Position numbers and translations under genes: made by a program
From: Luminiphilus syltensis NOR5-1B
GTDB taxonomy: Bacteria > Pseudomonadota > Gammaproteobacteria > Pseudomonadales > Halieaceae
Reading direction: 5' to 3'
Length of the DNA stretch: 64,000 bases
Assembly (NCBI RefSeq): GCF_000158175.1
Contig: NZ_DS999411.1
Span: 1,712,964-1,776,963 of the forward strand
The notes under the pieces: model-generated
The model's input: the letters and a program-made list of their open reading frames with translations, nothing else
Databases searched by the model: none
What the model was told of the DNA's origin: nothing
In this document: one piece after another, positions 37,734-45,680 of the stretch
Layout of the letters: the number at the start of each line of letters is the position of its first letter
Position numbering within the stretch: the stretch's first letter is position 1

Positions 37734-38452
37734 GCAGCCCGCCCGTCCTGCTGCTCGATGTGGGCAACTCCACTGTCAAATGGCGGTTTGTCGGTGAAAC
37801 CGGCGTAAATCGATGTTCGGCGCAGGCGGATGCGCTGATCGAGTCATTGAAACCCGCGCCTGCGCCGTCGGCCATAGTTCTCTCTTCCGTAGCAGGCGAA
37901 GCCTTCGATGCTGCCCTGGTAGGGGCTTTGGAGCGCCATTTTTCAATCGCGGTGTACTGTGCACGCAGCGTGGCAAAAGCCTTGGGGATTACCAATGCCT
38001 ATGCGAAGCCGGAGTCACTGGGCGTTGATCGCTGGATGGCCATGATTGGCGCCGCGCGGGTTGTTGGCTCACCGGTAGTGGTCATCGATGCCGGCTCAGC
38101 GATCACTATAGACGTGGTCGCGAGAGACGGGCTCCATATCGGAGGCTTTATTCTCCCCGGTGTTCGTATGATGTGCGAAACTTTGATCGAGCGAACGGGC
38201 AAGGTCCGCTACGAACAGCTTCCAGCGCCCTCGACCGCCCCGGGCGACGCGACCGGCGCCTGTGTTGCATCGGGCGCCTGGCTTGCCGCCTGTGCGTCAG
38301 TGAACGCGGTTGTTGCGGATTACCCGGAGTATCGGGCGCTGATTACCGGTGGTGACGCCAGGGCCATGATGGCGCTCGGCGTTGTCGCCGAGTTGCGGGA
38401 GAACCTTGTGCTCGATGGTCTCGAATATTGGGCGGTCAGTAAAATAGGATAA
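37730..38452 (+). CDS. coaX: Type III pantothenate kinase
   Basis: A 240-aa enzyme for the first step of coenzyme A synthesis. It starts LLLDVGNSTVKWR with the phosphate-binding Asp/Gly, and has LGVDRWMAMIGA, VIDAGSAITID and GGFILPG. The start overlaps the birA C-terminal frame stop by 4 bases (ATGA), as in birA-coaX pairs of Pseudomonas. Length is normal. Confidence 0.94.
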   Translation: MSSPPVLLLDVGNSTVKWRFVGETGVNRCSAQADALIESLKPAPAPSAIVLSSVAGEAFDAALVGALERHFSIAVYCARSVAKALGITNAYAKPESLGVDRWMAMIGAARVVGSPVVVIDAGSAITIDVVARDGLHIGGFILPGVRMMCETLIERTGKVRYEQLPAPSTAPGDATGACVASGAWLAACASVNAVVADYPEYRALITGGDARAMMALGVVAELRENLVLDGLEYWAVSKIG

Positions 38453-38574
38453 GTGGCTCAGCCGCCGAGTGCCTCGGTCATTTCCTGAATGGCCGGCCAG
38501 TTTTTGTCGCGCAGCTCCGCCGGGGTCTCAGGCTTTAATCGAAGCTGTGGCAAAGCACCGAGATCACCGAGTTC

Positions 38575-38648
38575 GCCGGCCGAGCTCAATAGGAAGAGCA
38601 GCCGGCTTTTAATCAGCCGGTCGGGGTCGCTTACTCTCGCTAACCCCA
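38575..38648 (+). pseudogene. Decayed copy of tRNA-Thr
   Basis: Aligned base by base with the intact tRNA-Thr(TGT) at 42709, this stretch agrees at about 60 of 76 positions. The D-arm (GCTCAATAGGAAGAGC), the segment TAATCAGCCGGTCGGGG and the 3' CCA are kept. The acceptor arms no longer pair, the anticodon stem has a mismatch, two bases are missing in the T-arm and the loop now reads CTTTTAA. It lies just behind coaX, in front of the phosphate module. Confidence 0.75.
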
Positions 38649-38723
38649 TTCAAACACTGTGCTCAACGCGCCTTGCAAGCCAGTTTGCTGGCGATTGCCT
38701 CTCTTCGTATCGCAAGTCCACTC

Positions 38724-40202
38724 TCAGAACGAGACATCCCACTGCAACCGCACTCGATTCTCAGAATCCCTGACGTTCAGCAAACCATCGTCCACGATGA
38801 GGTGAGATGCGTCCAGGGTGAGCTTGTTGCGGTGCCCGTTAAAGAACCAGTTGGCGCCCAGAGTGATTTCTTCACGCTCGTTATAGAACAACCGATCAGA
38901 CTTATTGGGCTCTTCCACGTAGGCGTACCTTGCAGCCAGCTCAAGGGGTGCTGGGAATGCATCGATCAGGTAGTGCGGGAAGTAGCCGACCTGCATATAG
39001 GCGCCGGTGAGATCACTTTGCGTTTTTTCCACGCGATCGGTGATGAATTTTCGGTGCCATTCTTGCTGGAACGAGAAGCCTCGGTATTTAAAGGCAAATT
39101 CCTGAACACCTTGTTTGATTCGATACTGGTCAGGTTCGGCGACGGCGGGTTGTAAAAATCCATCGAGGTTACCGCAGCCCGACGATGACCAGCGGGTGCA
39201 GGCGCCCTCGTTAGTAAAGCCCGCAATGGCGAATGATCCGGTTGGGTGCTCGGTAAACTCGACGTCGGTCTGACGCCAGGCGAGTTCGCGACCGAGGAAA
39301 TTCCATTGCAGGCGTCCCATGTAAAGGTGATCCTCGTTGCTGTTTTTGACGCCGCGGCCTTCGCCATTGAATACGCCGGCGTAGTAGTTAAGGTCTGCAG
39401 CTGTGCCGTTAAAAAGCCGGCCTCGCAGCTGCAATCCCACCTGGCGGTCGATGGTAAAGACGCGATTGACGATCGAGCGCTCAACAAATTGTTGCCTGCC
39501 GGAGGAGTCGACCCGCTCCCGGTTGAGGTCAACTTTCCATTGTCCCAGACGAATGCCACCCCACTCCCACTTGGCAAGGTCGATACGCCAGTCGATGACA
39601 CGCGCGCCCGATGATATCGCGTCGGCATCGACATCCCGTGCAGGCTGTAAATCGACTTCGAAGTAGTACTTGATCCAGGGCCGAAACCCGTGTCCACCAA
39701 TCTTCATCCGCAGGCGTCGCGGCTCGAAGCTGGATGTCTTTTCATCAGTAAAATCGTCAAGCTGACGTGGATCCGAGTTGAAAGGGGTGTTGTAGCGAAA
39801 CTGCGCGCGCCACTGAAGGTTGGTGGCGAAATTGCCGTCCCGGGTCGCAAAGCCAAAGCCTTTAGATCCGTAGTCAGCCACCACAGGCGATTCCTCGGAC
39901 ATGACCCGGGCGATCTCTGCATCCACGGAGCTGCGAATCTTATCGTCCAGCACCTCCTCCTCGACGACAACAACAATCCCTGGCTCGCTGGTTTCGGCGA
40001 CAGACGTCTCCGCAGGGGTCAATATGTCGTCACTGCTTAACGATGCCTTGCCCAGCAAACGGGCGTGCTGCTCCTCGGTGATAACTCCATTCCCAAGCAG
40101 AATGTCCAGCAGCTCTTTGTCTGCTGCGAAGGCGGTAGGTAGATAAAGTGACGCGCAGAGGCTAAGCAGCCAGCCGGCGATCATGCGCCATGGGTGAGTC
40201 AT
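38724..40202 (-). CDS. Phosphate-selective porin (OprO/OprP family)
   Basis: A 492-aa outer-membrane beta-barrel protein. Signal peptide residues 1-27 ending AFA, then a helical region (DKELLDILLGNGVITEEQ) and an acidic stretch before the barrel, which shows repeated alternating strands and ends in Phe (RLQWDVSF), the usual OMP sorting signal. The FATRDGNFATNLQWRAQFRY segment is typical of the phosphate-selective porin family. It lies downstream of DUF47 and Pit genes on the same strand, which supports uptake of phosphate or polyphosphate. Specificity is inferred. Confidence 0.87.
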   Translation of the reverse strand: MTHPWRMIAGWLLSLCASLYLPTAFAADKELLDILLGNGVITEEQHARLLGKASLSSDDILTPAETSVAETSEPGIVVVVEEEVLDDKIRSSVDAEIARVMSEESPVVADYGSKGFGFATRDGNFATNLQWRAQFRYNTPFNSDPRQLDDFTDEKTSSFEPRRLRMKIGGHGFRPWIKYYFEVDLQPARDVDADAISSGARVIDWRIDLAKWEWGGIRLGQWKVDLNRERVDSSGRQQFVERSIVNRVFTIDRQVGLQLRGRLFNGTAADLNYYAGVFNGEGRGVKNSNEDHLYMGRLQWNFLGRELAWRQTDVEFTEHPTGSFAIAGFTNEGACTRWSSSGCGNLDGFLQPAVAEPDQYRIKQGVQEFAFKYRGFSFQQEWHRKFITDRVEKTQSDLTGAYMQVGYFPHYLIDAFPAPLELAARYAYVEEPNKSDRLFYNEREEITLGANWFFNGHRNKLTLDASHLIVDDGLLNVRDSENRVRLQWDVSF

Positions 40203-40355
40203 CAGCAGGTGTCCGTTTAGAATTTTTCGGCAACCTTAGTTTACGCGGCCCTTTTTTTCTATAGCTGCGAACATCGACAGGGCACTAAGCCGGTTTGTTG
40301 GAGCATTTTCCGGGGGAATTTATGGGGGACCGCTTAGGTGTGCTTGGCGGCCGTT

Positions 40356-41036
40356 TCAACTGTTGGCGATAATCTGTGCCCGGTGCACTACCCCCTCGGC
40401 ACTATCGGCGATCTGTCCTATCTGTGACAGAAGCTGGTAAAGAAAGATCGCATCCACCGGTGACAGTTTGTCCTCGTGTCGCCGCAGTTTTGCGCGAAGA
40501 CGGCTCTGCAGGTCGTCGGATTTTCGCTCCAGCTTCTCGACTGCCGCCGACTTGCTGGAAATGGCTTTTATCTGCCGCGGCCCGAATGCTGTCCGGGACA
40601 ACTCGCGGGTTGCTGAAACCACTTCGACCGCGGCATCGACGCTGGCGACAATGGTGTCAATGTATTTTGCCAGCGCCTTGCTGAGCGCGGATGGAAAGGC
40701 CAGTTCTCTGCCAATAGACAGCCCGACTACGTCTTTGGCCCTGTTGGCGATTTTGTCCTGTACCCTGACGAGTTCGAGGATGTCGGGGCGAGACACGGAC
40801 ATCCATATACCTCGAGGCATACTGTTACGGGTATGCCGTTTCAGTTCGTCAGCAAGGCTCTCAAGATCCGCAATTTCGCCCTGTATTTTTTCGGCGAGCT
40901 TCCACTTCCCCGCCTGGGCTGCTTCGAAAAATGCGGGTAGTTTGGCCGCGCACTGGGCGCAGGTCTTTACGTGCTCCTCCAGCATTGGCATGGGTGAGCT
41001 GCTGATGACCTCGGTTATCGCCGTTTTCACTTCCAT
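40356..41036 (-). CDS. DUF47/PhoU-like protein, Pit accessory regulator
   Basis: A 226-aa all-helical protein of the DUF47 (TIGR00153) family, related to PhoU. The pattern of charged helices, SSPMPMLEEHVKTC at the start, and SDDLQSRLRAKLRRHEDKLSP near the C-terminus fit. In other bacteria such proteins sit next to pit genes and modulate phosphate flux. Here it lies between pit and the porin on the same strand, so it probably works with Pit. Confidence 0.88.
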   Translation of the reverse strand: MEVKTAITEVISSSPMPMLEEHVKTCAQCAAKLPAFFEAAQAGKWKLAEKIQGEIADLESLADELKRHTRNSMPRGIWMSVSRPDILELVRVQDKIANRAKDVVGLSIGRELAFPSALSKALAKYIDTIVASVDAAVEVVSATRELSRTAFGPRQIKAISSKSAAVEKLERKSDDLQSRLRAKLRRHEDKLSPVDAIFLYQLLSQIGQIADSAEGVVHRAQIIANS

Positions 41037-41159
41037 TCTTTGGCTCCCTGTTGTTGTGCTCGAAAGTGGAGTGCATTGCCAAGTCAGGACGACGACACTA
41101 CCGAGCCTCTGGACGCCAAACCACTGAGCCTCCCACCGCTAAACGCGCTCGAGGGGCCT

Positions 41160-42437
41160 TCAGCCAAACAACGCCCTCAGAATGAAAAAGAATATCACGG
41201 ATAGCGTTGCACCCGCTGGCAGAGTGACCAGCCACGAGGTCACGATGGCGCCTACCGTCGGCAGATGCACCGCTTCAACGCCCCGCGCCAGACCAACCCC
41301 CAGCACAGCGCCCACCAATGTATGGGTGGTGGAAATGGGGAGACCAGTGGCGGAGGCCAGCACCACGGTAGAGGCTGCTGCCAGCTCTGCGGCAAAGCCG
41401 CGGCTCGGTGTGAGTTCGGTGATCTTGCGACCCACCGTCTGGATCACCCGCCACCCGTAGGTGGCAAGACCCGCGACAATGCCGACTGCGCCGATGACCA
41501 GCACCCACCAGGGCAGCGCCGATTTGGCCATGACCTCGCCGCCGGACTGGGTAATGCTGACGATCGCGGCCAGCGGCCCTACGGCATTGGCTACATCGTT
41601 GGATCCGTGGGCAAAGGCCATGGCGCAGGCGGTGAACACCATGAGGATGCCGAATACACGCTCAACGTTTTGCGTACTGTTGATATCACCGGGCAGCACC
41701 TTGACGCGGCGCAGCATGAAGGCACCGAATACCGCCACTACCGCGCCCGCCACCAGGGAGAGTAGGGCGGCGTTGGCAAACTTGGAGCCCATGCCGGCGT
41801 CGACTTCTATGCCCACATGCTTCAGCCCTTTTAAAAGGGTCACCATGCTGATCATGAAGCCGACCAGCCACATGTAAATCGGTATGTATTTCTGCGCTCG
41901 GGCAAACGCATCCTTGTGGTCAAGAATCAGTTGTTTGACCGATATGAACAGGAAAAAGGCAATGGTTCCCGAAAGCAGGGGAGATACCACCCAGCTCGCT
42001 GCTATCGTCCCTACTTTGCCCCAGGCAACTGCGTCGACGGAGATGCCCACAGCGGCAAAGCCAACGATGGCACCGACAATGGAGTGGGTCGTGGAGACGG
42101 GCCACCCTTGCGCGCTGGCAATGGCGAGCCAGGTCGCCGCAGCGAGCAGCGCCGCCAGCATCCCGTACACCAGGAGCTCCGGGCTTTCGGTCAGCAGTGA
42201 GGGGTCGACGATACCCTTGCGGATAGTCGATGTAACCTCTCCGCCGGCCAGGTAAGCACCGAGAAACTCGAATATGGCGGCGACCAGGATTGCCTGCTTG
42301 AGCGTGAGCGCCCGCGCGCCGACTGAGGTCCCCATTGCATTGGCTACATCGTTGGCGCCGATACCCCATGCCATGAACAGACCAAAGATGCAGGCAAGAG
42401 ACAGCAAGAGCATGCCGTGGTTCGAGATGATATCCAT
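41160..42437 (-). CDS. Low-affinity inorganic phosphate transporter (Pit family)
   Basis: A 425-aa PiT-family integral membrane protein with two inverted halves. The family signatures GANDVANAMGTS near residue 25 and GSNDVANAVGPLA near 270 are both intact, with about ten hydrophobic segments. It moves phosphate with H+ or divalent metal. I prefer the ATG at 42437; a TTG 12 bases earlier gives four more residues. A perfect inverted repeat lies about 58 bases upstream. First gene of pit-DUF47-porin. Confidence 0.92.
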   Translation of the reverse strand: MDIISNHGMLLLSLACIFGLFMAWGIGANDVANAMGTSVGARALTLKQAILVAAIFEFLGAYLAGGEVTSTIRKGIVDPSLLTESPELLVYGMLAALLAAATWLAIASAQGWPVSTTHSIVGAIVGFAAVGISVDAVAWGKVGTIAASWVVSPLLSGTIAFFLFISVKQLILDHKDAFARAQKYIPIYMWLVGFMISMVTLLKGLKHVGIEVDAGMGSKFANAALLSLVAGAVVAVFGAFMLRRVKVLPGDINSTQNVERVFGILMVFTACAMAFAHGSNDVANAVGPLAAIVSITQSGGEVMAKSALPWWVLVIGAVGIVAGLATYGWRVIQTVGRKITELTPSRGFAAELAAASTVVLASATGLPISTTHTLVGAVLGVGLARGVEAVHLPTVGAIVTSWLVTLPAGATLSVIFFFILRALFG

Positions 42438-42494
42438 AATTATTCGCAAGCTCCTGTCGGATGCTAATCCTCGAGGCGCAATATAGACCGGGAA

Positions 42495-42512
42495 TGTTAC
42501 AACTGTGTAACA
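42495..42512. promoter_or_regulatory. Perfect 7-bp inverted repeat upstream of pit
   Basis: TGTTACA, ACTG, TGTAACA. It is palindromic, 18 bases, and located 58 bases before the pit start. Not a PhoB box (that is a direct repeat of CTGTCAT), so it may be an operator for another regulator. Confidence 0.5.
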
Positions 42513-42663
42513 AAGTGGGTGAAAATATGATTCGGCGCCCGTGGCCCGTGGAGTACTTCATTTGTTCAGTCATCCGCGCCCAGGCTGTTGGTACTCCCTC
42601 CCTTGGCACCGAGTAAACCACCAAGAGCCACCCTCGCGACGAACCCGGTTGGAAGCGAACTTA

Positions 42664-42692
42664 TTGAAGTCCGGCCGGCCTTTGTCTACACT
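42664..42692 (+). promoter_or_regulatory. Promoter of tRNA-Thr(TGT)
   Basis: TTGAAG, 17-base spacer, TACACT, then a GC-rich discriminator, about 16 bases before the tRNA 5' end. Confidence 0.55.
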
Positions 42693-42708
42693 CCGCACCC
42701 CACGCGAC

Positions 42709-42784
42709 GCTGGCGTAGCTCAGTAGGTAGAGCAGCTGATTTGTAATCAGCCGGTCGGGGGTTCGATTCCTCTCGCCAGCTCCA
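42709..42784 (+). tRNA. tRNA-Thr(TGT), CCA encoded, integration site of the island
   Basis: 76 nt with CCA. Acceptor GCTGGCG/CGCCAGC pairs fully. Anticodon loop TTTGTAA gives TGT. T-arm contains GGTTCGATTCC. Its last 24 bases plus four downstream form the left copy of the island's 28-bp direct repeat, so integration kept the tRNA intact. Confidence 0.97.
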
Positions 42785-42788
42785 TTTC
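42761..42788 (+). repeat. attL, 28-bp direct repeat (left)
   Basis: Identical to 54494-54521. Begins GTTCGATTCC in the T-arm and ends four bases past the CCA. Confidence 0.92.
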
Positions 42789-42848
42789 CCCATAGAAGCC
42801 CATAAATACACATTAATAATCAGTGTATTAGGGCATGCAGTGACGAAA

Positions 42849-42976
42849 TCCTGCAATAATTCCTGCAACTTTCCTTACGCCCAAAGTCACAATTTAGAGG
42901 CGAATCCAGCAACCGAACCACGGGGGTAGGGGGGGTATCCAGTGCTGAAGTTGATCTGGGTGCCGCCGTTTCTCGG
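42849..42976. other. Left-arm region with integrase-type repeats
   Basis: CCTGCAATAAT and CCTGCAAC occur one after the other at 42850-42869. The same two words, in swapped order, stand in front of the integrase at 54418-54442. They may be arm-type binding sites. Three blocks here recur with the same spacing outside attR (54601-54729). Confidence 0.5.
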
Positions 42977-43030
42977 GAATTGGCAGTTTTGGTTTCTCGT
43001 CTGACAAGGCTGGATTGGAGCTTTTGAGGC

Positions 43031-43255
43031 CTAGTTCTTGTAGTTACCTTTACCGGGGATAACCTGCCTTACCCCGCCTGTGGGGCCCTCCATGTCTCCG
43101 TCGCGTCTGGGTATCAGATGGATATGACAATGAAATACCGTTTGACCTGCAGATGTGCCTGAATTCATCCCCACATTGAAACCAGTGATGGAGGGATCCT
43201 GAGTCTCTAACGCGGTTTTTCGTTGCTTTAACAGCTGATTTGCTGCATTGGCCTT
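43031..43255 (-). pseudogene. HIT-family hydrolase, 5'-truncated remnant
   Basis: On the minus strand a 74-codon open stretch without a start codon ends at a TAG. It encodes the C-terminal half of a histidine-triad protein: GFNVGMNSGTSAGQ, the triad HCHIHLIPRRDGD, and GGVRQVIPGKGNY near the end, all strongly conserved in HIT proteins. The upstream frame is closed by TGA and no N-terminal HIT half is found in any frame. HIT proteins hydrolyse nucleotide phosphoramidates or dinucleotides. It is most likely a decayed cargo gene. Confidence 0.7.
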
Positions 43256-43337
43256 TCAAAAGCATCTTAGCTGCGATTATGTAGGGGTCGTTCCTCAAGG
43301 AGGCGTCTGCCGGTGCGCGGAGACTAAAAAGACATCT

Positions 43338-43517
43338 ATGAGTATTCAAGACGGCGAAAGCACGGTGGTATCCACAGAAGACCTATGGGAAGCGCTGGAG
43401 GCTTTAGACGCCGTTCCTAGTGCTCAAGATGAGGGCTGGTATAAGCGCCTTGAGGAGGCTGCTGATGCTGCTACTCAGGTGGTCGCTATGCGGAAAGGGT
43501 GGATTACTCGGCAGTGA
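43338..43517 (+). CDS. Small acidic hypothetical protein
   Basis: 59 aa, acidic, starting MSIQDGES and rich in Glu and Ala, predicted helical. No family recognised. The frame is open upstream, but the ATG is the first start that gives a plausible protein. A weak GGAGA lies about 15 bases upstream. It may be an accessory of the GIY-YIG-like gene 92 bases further on. Confidence 0.4.
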   Translation: MSIQDGESTVVSTEDLWEALEALDAVPSAQDEGWYKRLEEAADAATQVVAMRKGWITRQ

Positions 43518-43609
43518 TAAGTCAGTAACATGAGAACAGCATGATAAGGCCAGCATCGCTATGCTCGCGCCAAACCTGAAGCGAAAACGGCGAGGATAAA
43601 ATAGTAAAA

Positions 43610-44131
43610 TTGAATATTGACGCTATTTCTAAACAGTCTAGTTATCTAGATGACTTGCAGGCTTGCATTGACATCGCACGAAATGCGCATTTTTTGTCCC
43701 ATGAATCGGTAGCTATTGAATTTCCTGTTGTAAGTTGGGCGGCTTTGCAAGAGAGTCTGGCATTCACGAAAGAGTTTCATCGATCTATCTACATATTCAA
43801 CGTTGAAAATGCTTCGGCCTCCATCAGTAAAGCGTTTTCAGCCTATAAAGATACCAAGGAAAGAGCTTGCCCGAAGTTAAACGCATATGTGTCTAAGGCT
43901 CTTTATGTGGGATCCTCCACTACGGGTATTAGAAACAGATTGAAGCAGCATTTTGGTTTCGGTCCGAAGAGCACCTACGCTCTACATTTGAATCACTGGT
44001 TTGAGGGTGATCTCTCATTAGATATTTTCGATTATGGCGATCTCGATCCTTCGGTGTTGCAACTTGTTGAGGATTCAATTTCGACGGCATTAAAACCGAT
44101 GTTTGGTAAGCAGGGTGGAAACAACAAATAG
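43610..44131 (+). CDS. GIY-YIG nuclease-fold protein
   Basis: A 173-aa protein. The segment SIYIFNV stands for the GIY element and LYVGSS for YIG, about 45 residues apart. The conserved Arg follows in RNRLKQHFG, the Glu in LVEDSIS and the Asn in GGNN at the C-terminus, the spacing expected of a GIY-YIG core. The N-terminal 60 residues are not recognised. It could act as a restriction-like or homing-type nuclease on an island, but the target is unknown. TTG start with no strong ribosome-binding site; island-like AT-rich codon use. Confidence 0.6.
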   Translation: MNIDAISKQSSYLDDLQACIDIARNAHFLSHESVAIEFPVVSWAALQESLAFTKEFHRSIYIFNVENASASISKAFSAYKDTKERACPKLNAYVSKALYVGSSTTGIRNRLKQHFGFGPKSTYALHLNHWFEGDLSLDIFDYGDLDPSVLQLVEDSISTALKPMFGKQGGNNK

Positions 44132-44143
44132 TGGGTTTGCGCT

Positions 44144-44318
44144 CGCTAACTTGGGGCATATCCACCTTCAACTTAGCCAACCCACTTGTACCCGTGATCT
44201 TCCTTTCGCTTTCCGCCATCTGTTCATACAGCCAATCAATATCCCTGCGACGCCCATCGAGTAATGCTTGGAAGTTTGGTGTTTTTCCGAGGGTTGTGAG
44301 AAATTGCCCAAGGTTCAA
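44144..44318 (-). CDS. Possible small gene, antisense overlap with the GIY-YIG gene
   Basis: From a TTG at 44318 with GGGGGAG just upstream, the frame starts MNLGQFLTTLGKTPNF and reads DWLYEQMAESERKI, amphipathic and protein-like for about 57 residues, then continues to a stop at 43929 antisense to the GIY-YIG gene, where the sequence looks random. I give only the plausible part. It may be a short gene or remnant; no family recognised. Confidence 0.25.
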
Positions 44319-44395
44319 GATCTCCCCCCTTTTTTAGCATTACCTATCTCTGTAATGATGCTTGATCAGCCGTAAACTCAAGCAGGTGAAATCCA

Positions 44396-44761
44396 TTGAA
44401 GCATTTAAAAGTTTTCCAGTTTGGACTGACAGCGGCTCTTATCCTAGCTGCTCAATTTACCCATGCCTGTCAATTTGATACCGATTGCGCTGTGGGCAGC
44501 TCATGCAAAAAAGGAAGCTATGATATGAGTGGCGTTTGCGTTGGCGGATTAAACCCCGGGAATGCGAACGATAGAAATCCCGTCTATGACCCCTTGGACC
44601 TTAACAAAGGATCTTACGGGTCAGGGTCTCGGGGGGACGCAAGAGGACTGAATAAGGATGAGGACGGGACCTATGGCGATACGTGCTCCTTTGATGTTGA
44701 CTGTGGCCCGGGAAAGAAATGCGTTAAGAGTGGTTACAGCATCTCTGGAACTTGTATGTGA
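44396..44761 (+). CDS. Secreted Cys-rich protein with two repeated modules
   Basis: 121 aa. Signal peptide residues about 1-25, ending THA. Two similar modules follow, one right after the signal (CQFDTDCAVGSSCKKG..SGVC) and one at the C-terminus (CSFDVDCGPGKKCVKSG..SGTC), each with four cysteines in the same spacing that likely form disulfides. Between them is a Gly/Asp-rich linker. TTG start with CAGGTGA 7 bases upstream. Function unknown; an extracellular or periplasmic binding module is likely. Confidence 0.6.
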   Translation: MKHLKVFQFGLTAALILAAQFTHACQFDTDCAVGSSCKKGSYDMSGVCVGGLNPGNANDRNPVYDPLDLNKGSYGSGSRGDARGLNKDEDGTYGDTCSFDVDCGPGKKCVKSGYSISGTCM

Positions 44762-44833
44762 TTTTCGTTGTTACTGATAGTGGTGAACCCCGATCTACTT
44801 CACGGCACCCAGAAAATGTTGCTTTGTTTGATA

Positions 44834-45439
44834 ATGAATACAAATCTGAAAAAGTTTTTAAGATGTTCATTACCAAAGTGGATTTGGTATGTGGTTTTCG
44901 CTCTTGGGATGGTTGGAGTGACCTCCGCTCAGGAAGGCGATGACCGTAGCTGGCGGCACGAAGCTCGGATGGGAAAGCACTTCTACTACGCCCACGGCTC
45001 AGTAGTCTTCGGTCATGAGTTCGGCTTCTTCAAATCAGGGGAAAGCTGTGAATTAGACATCATTTGGGTCTCTATCAGCTCATCCGAGTCGACTGTTTCC
45101 CAGTTTAGGGGTGAGGAGGTCAGTGTGTCCCTCACGGTATCTGGGGAAGGTCAGGAAGCCGAATTCAACGCAGATCTCTCCGTGGTAGCCGTGGAATCAT
45201 TAGGCTTCATGAAGATCATATTAATGACAAACGATGAGGCCAGCCCGTCGTTAATATCAGCTCTTTCTGATGGTGAGGTGGTCACCGTTCAAGTGGAGGC
45301 GGCTGGGCCCCTCGCGAAACAACTGGATATCCTTTACGACTATCACTCATTAGAGGGTTTTGAAGGCGCTAGGGAGCTGGCTACGGCGCTATGCCTGAGC
45401 GAAAAACGCGAGTCTAAACATGAGTCGCGATCTGGATAA
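44834..45439 (+). CDS. Exported protein of unknown function
   Basis: 201 aa from the ATG at MNTNLKKF, with a signal peptide (basic end KWIW, hydrophobic core, cleavage near TSA). The mature part is a beta-rich acidic protein with two Cys. No family recognised. The start is chosen because the signal peptide begins there; the open frame continues 22 codons upstream into a region with no signal. It follows the Cys-rich gene and precedes the lipoprotein gene on the same strand, suggesting a set of exported proteins. Confidence 0.5.
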   Translation: MNTNLKKFLRCSLPKWIWYVVFALGMVGVTSAQEGDDRSWRHEARMGKHFYYAHGSVVFGHEFGFFKSGESCELDIIWVSISSSESTVSQFRGEEVSVSLTVSGEGQEAEFNADLSVVAVESLGFMKIILMTNDEASPSLISALSDGEVVTVQVEAAGPLAKQLDILYDYHSLEGFEGARELATALCLSEKRESKHESRSG

Positions 45440-45680
45440 CGACCTTTTCTCCAGATTAACGGAGAGGTGTTGGATATCCGCACAAGAAACATGATAAAAA
45501 TGCATGAGTGAATCTAACTCGATACAAGCTGCTCAGCCTGATTTCTAAGTGCCAGTTTCCTCTCATACGGTGCGAAAGCATTTGCACATCGCTATAGCGT
45601 TGGATTGCTAGAGTTAGAGGAAAAGCAGGTCACAACTACAGGTCTTCGAATGCGATCTGGCTGTTGGGAGTTAAAGTGAT

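Noticed and set aside
38458-38649. 63-codon open frame on the minus strand behind coaX
   Set aside because: It is antisense to the decayed tRNA-Thr, which explains the sequence better, and it matches no family I know.
44131-44337. 68-codon frame on the plus strand after the GIY-YIG gene
   Set aside because: It is the complement of the more protein-like minus-strand frame there.
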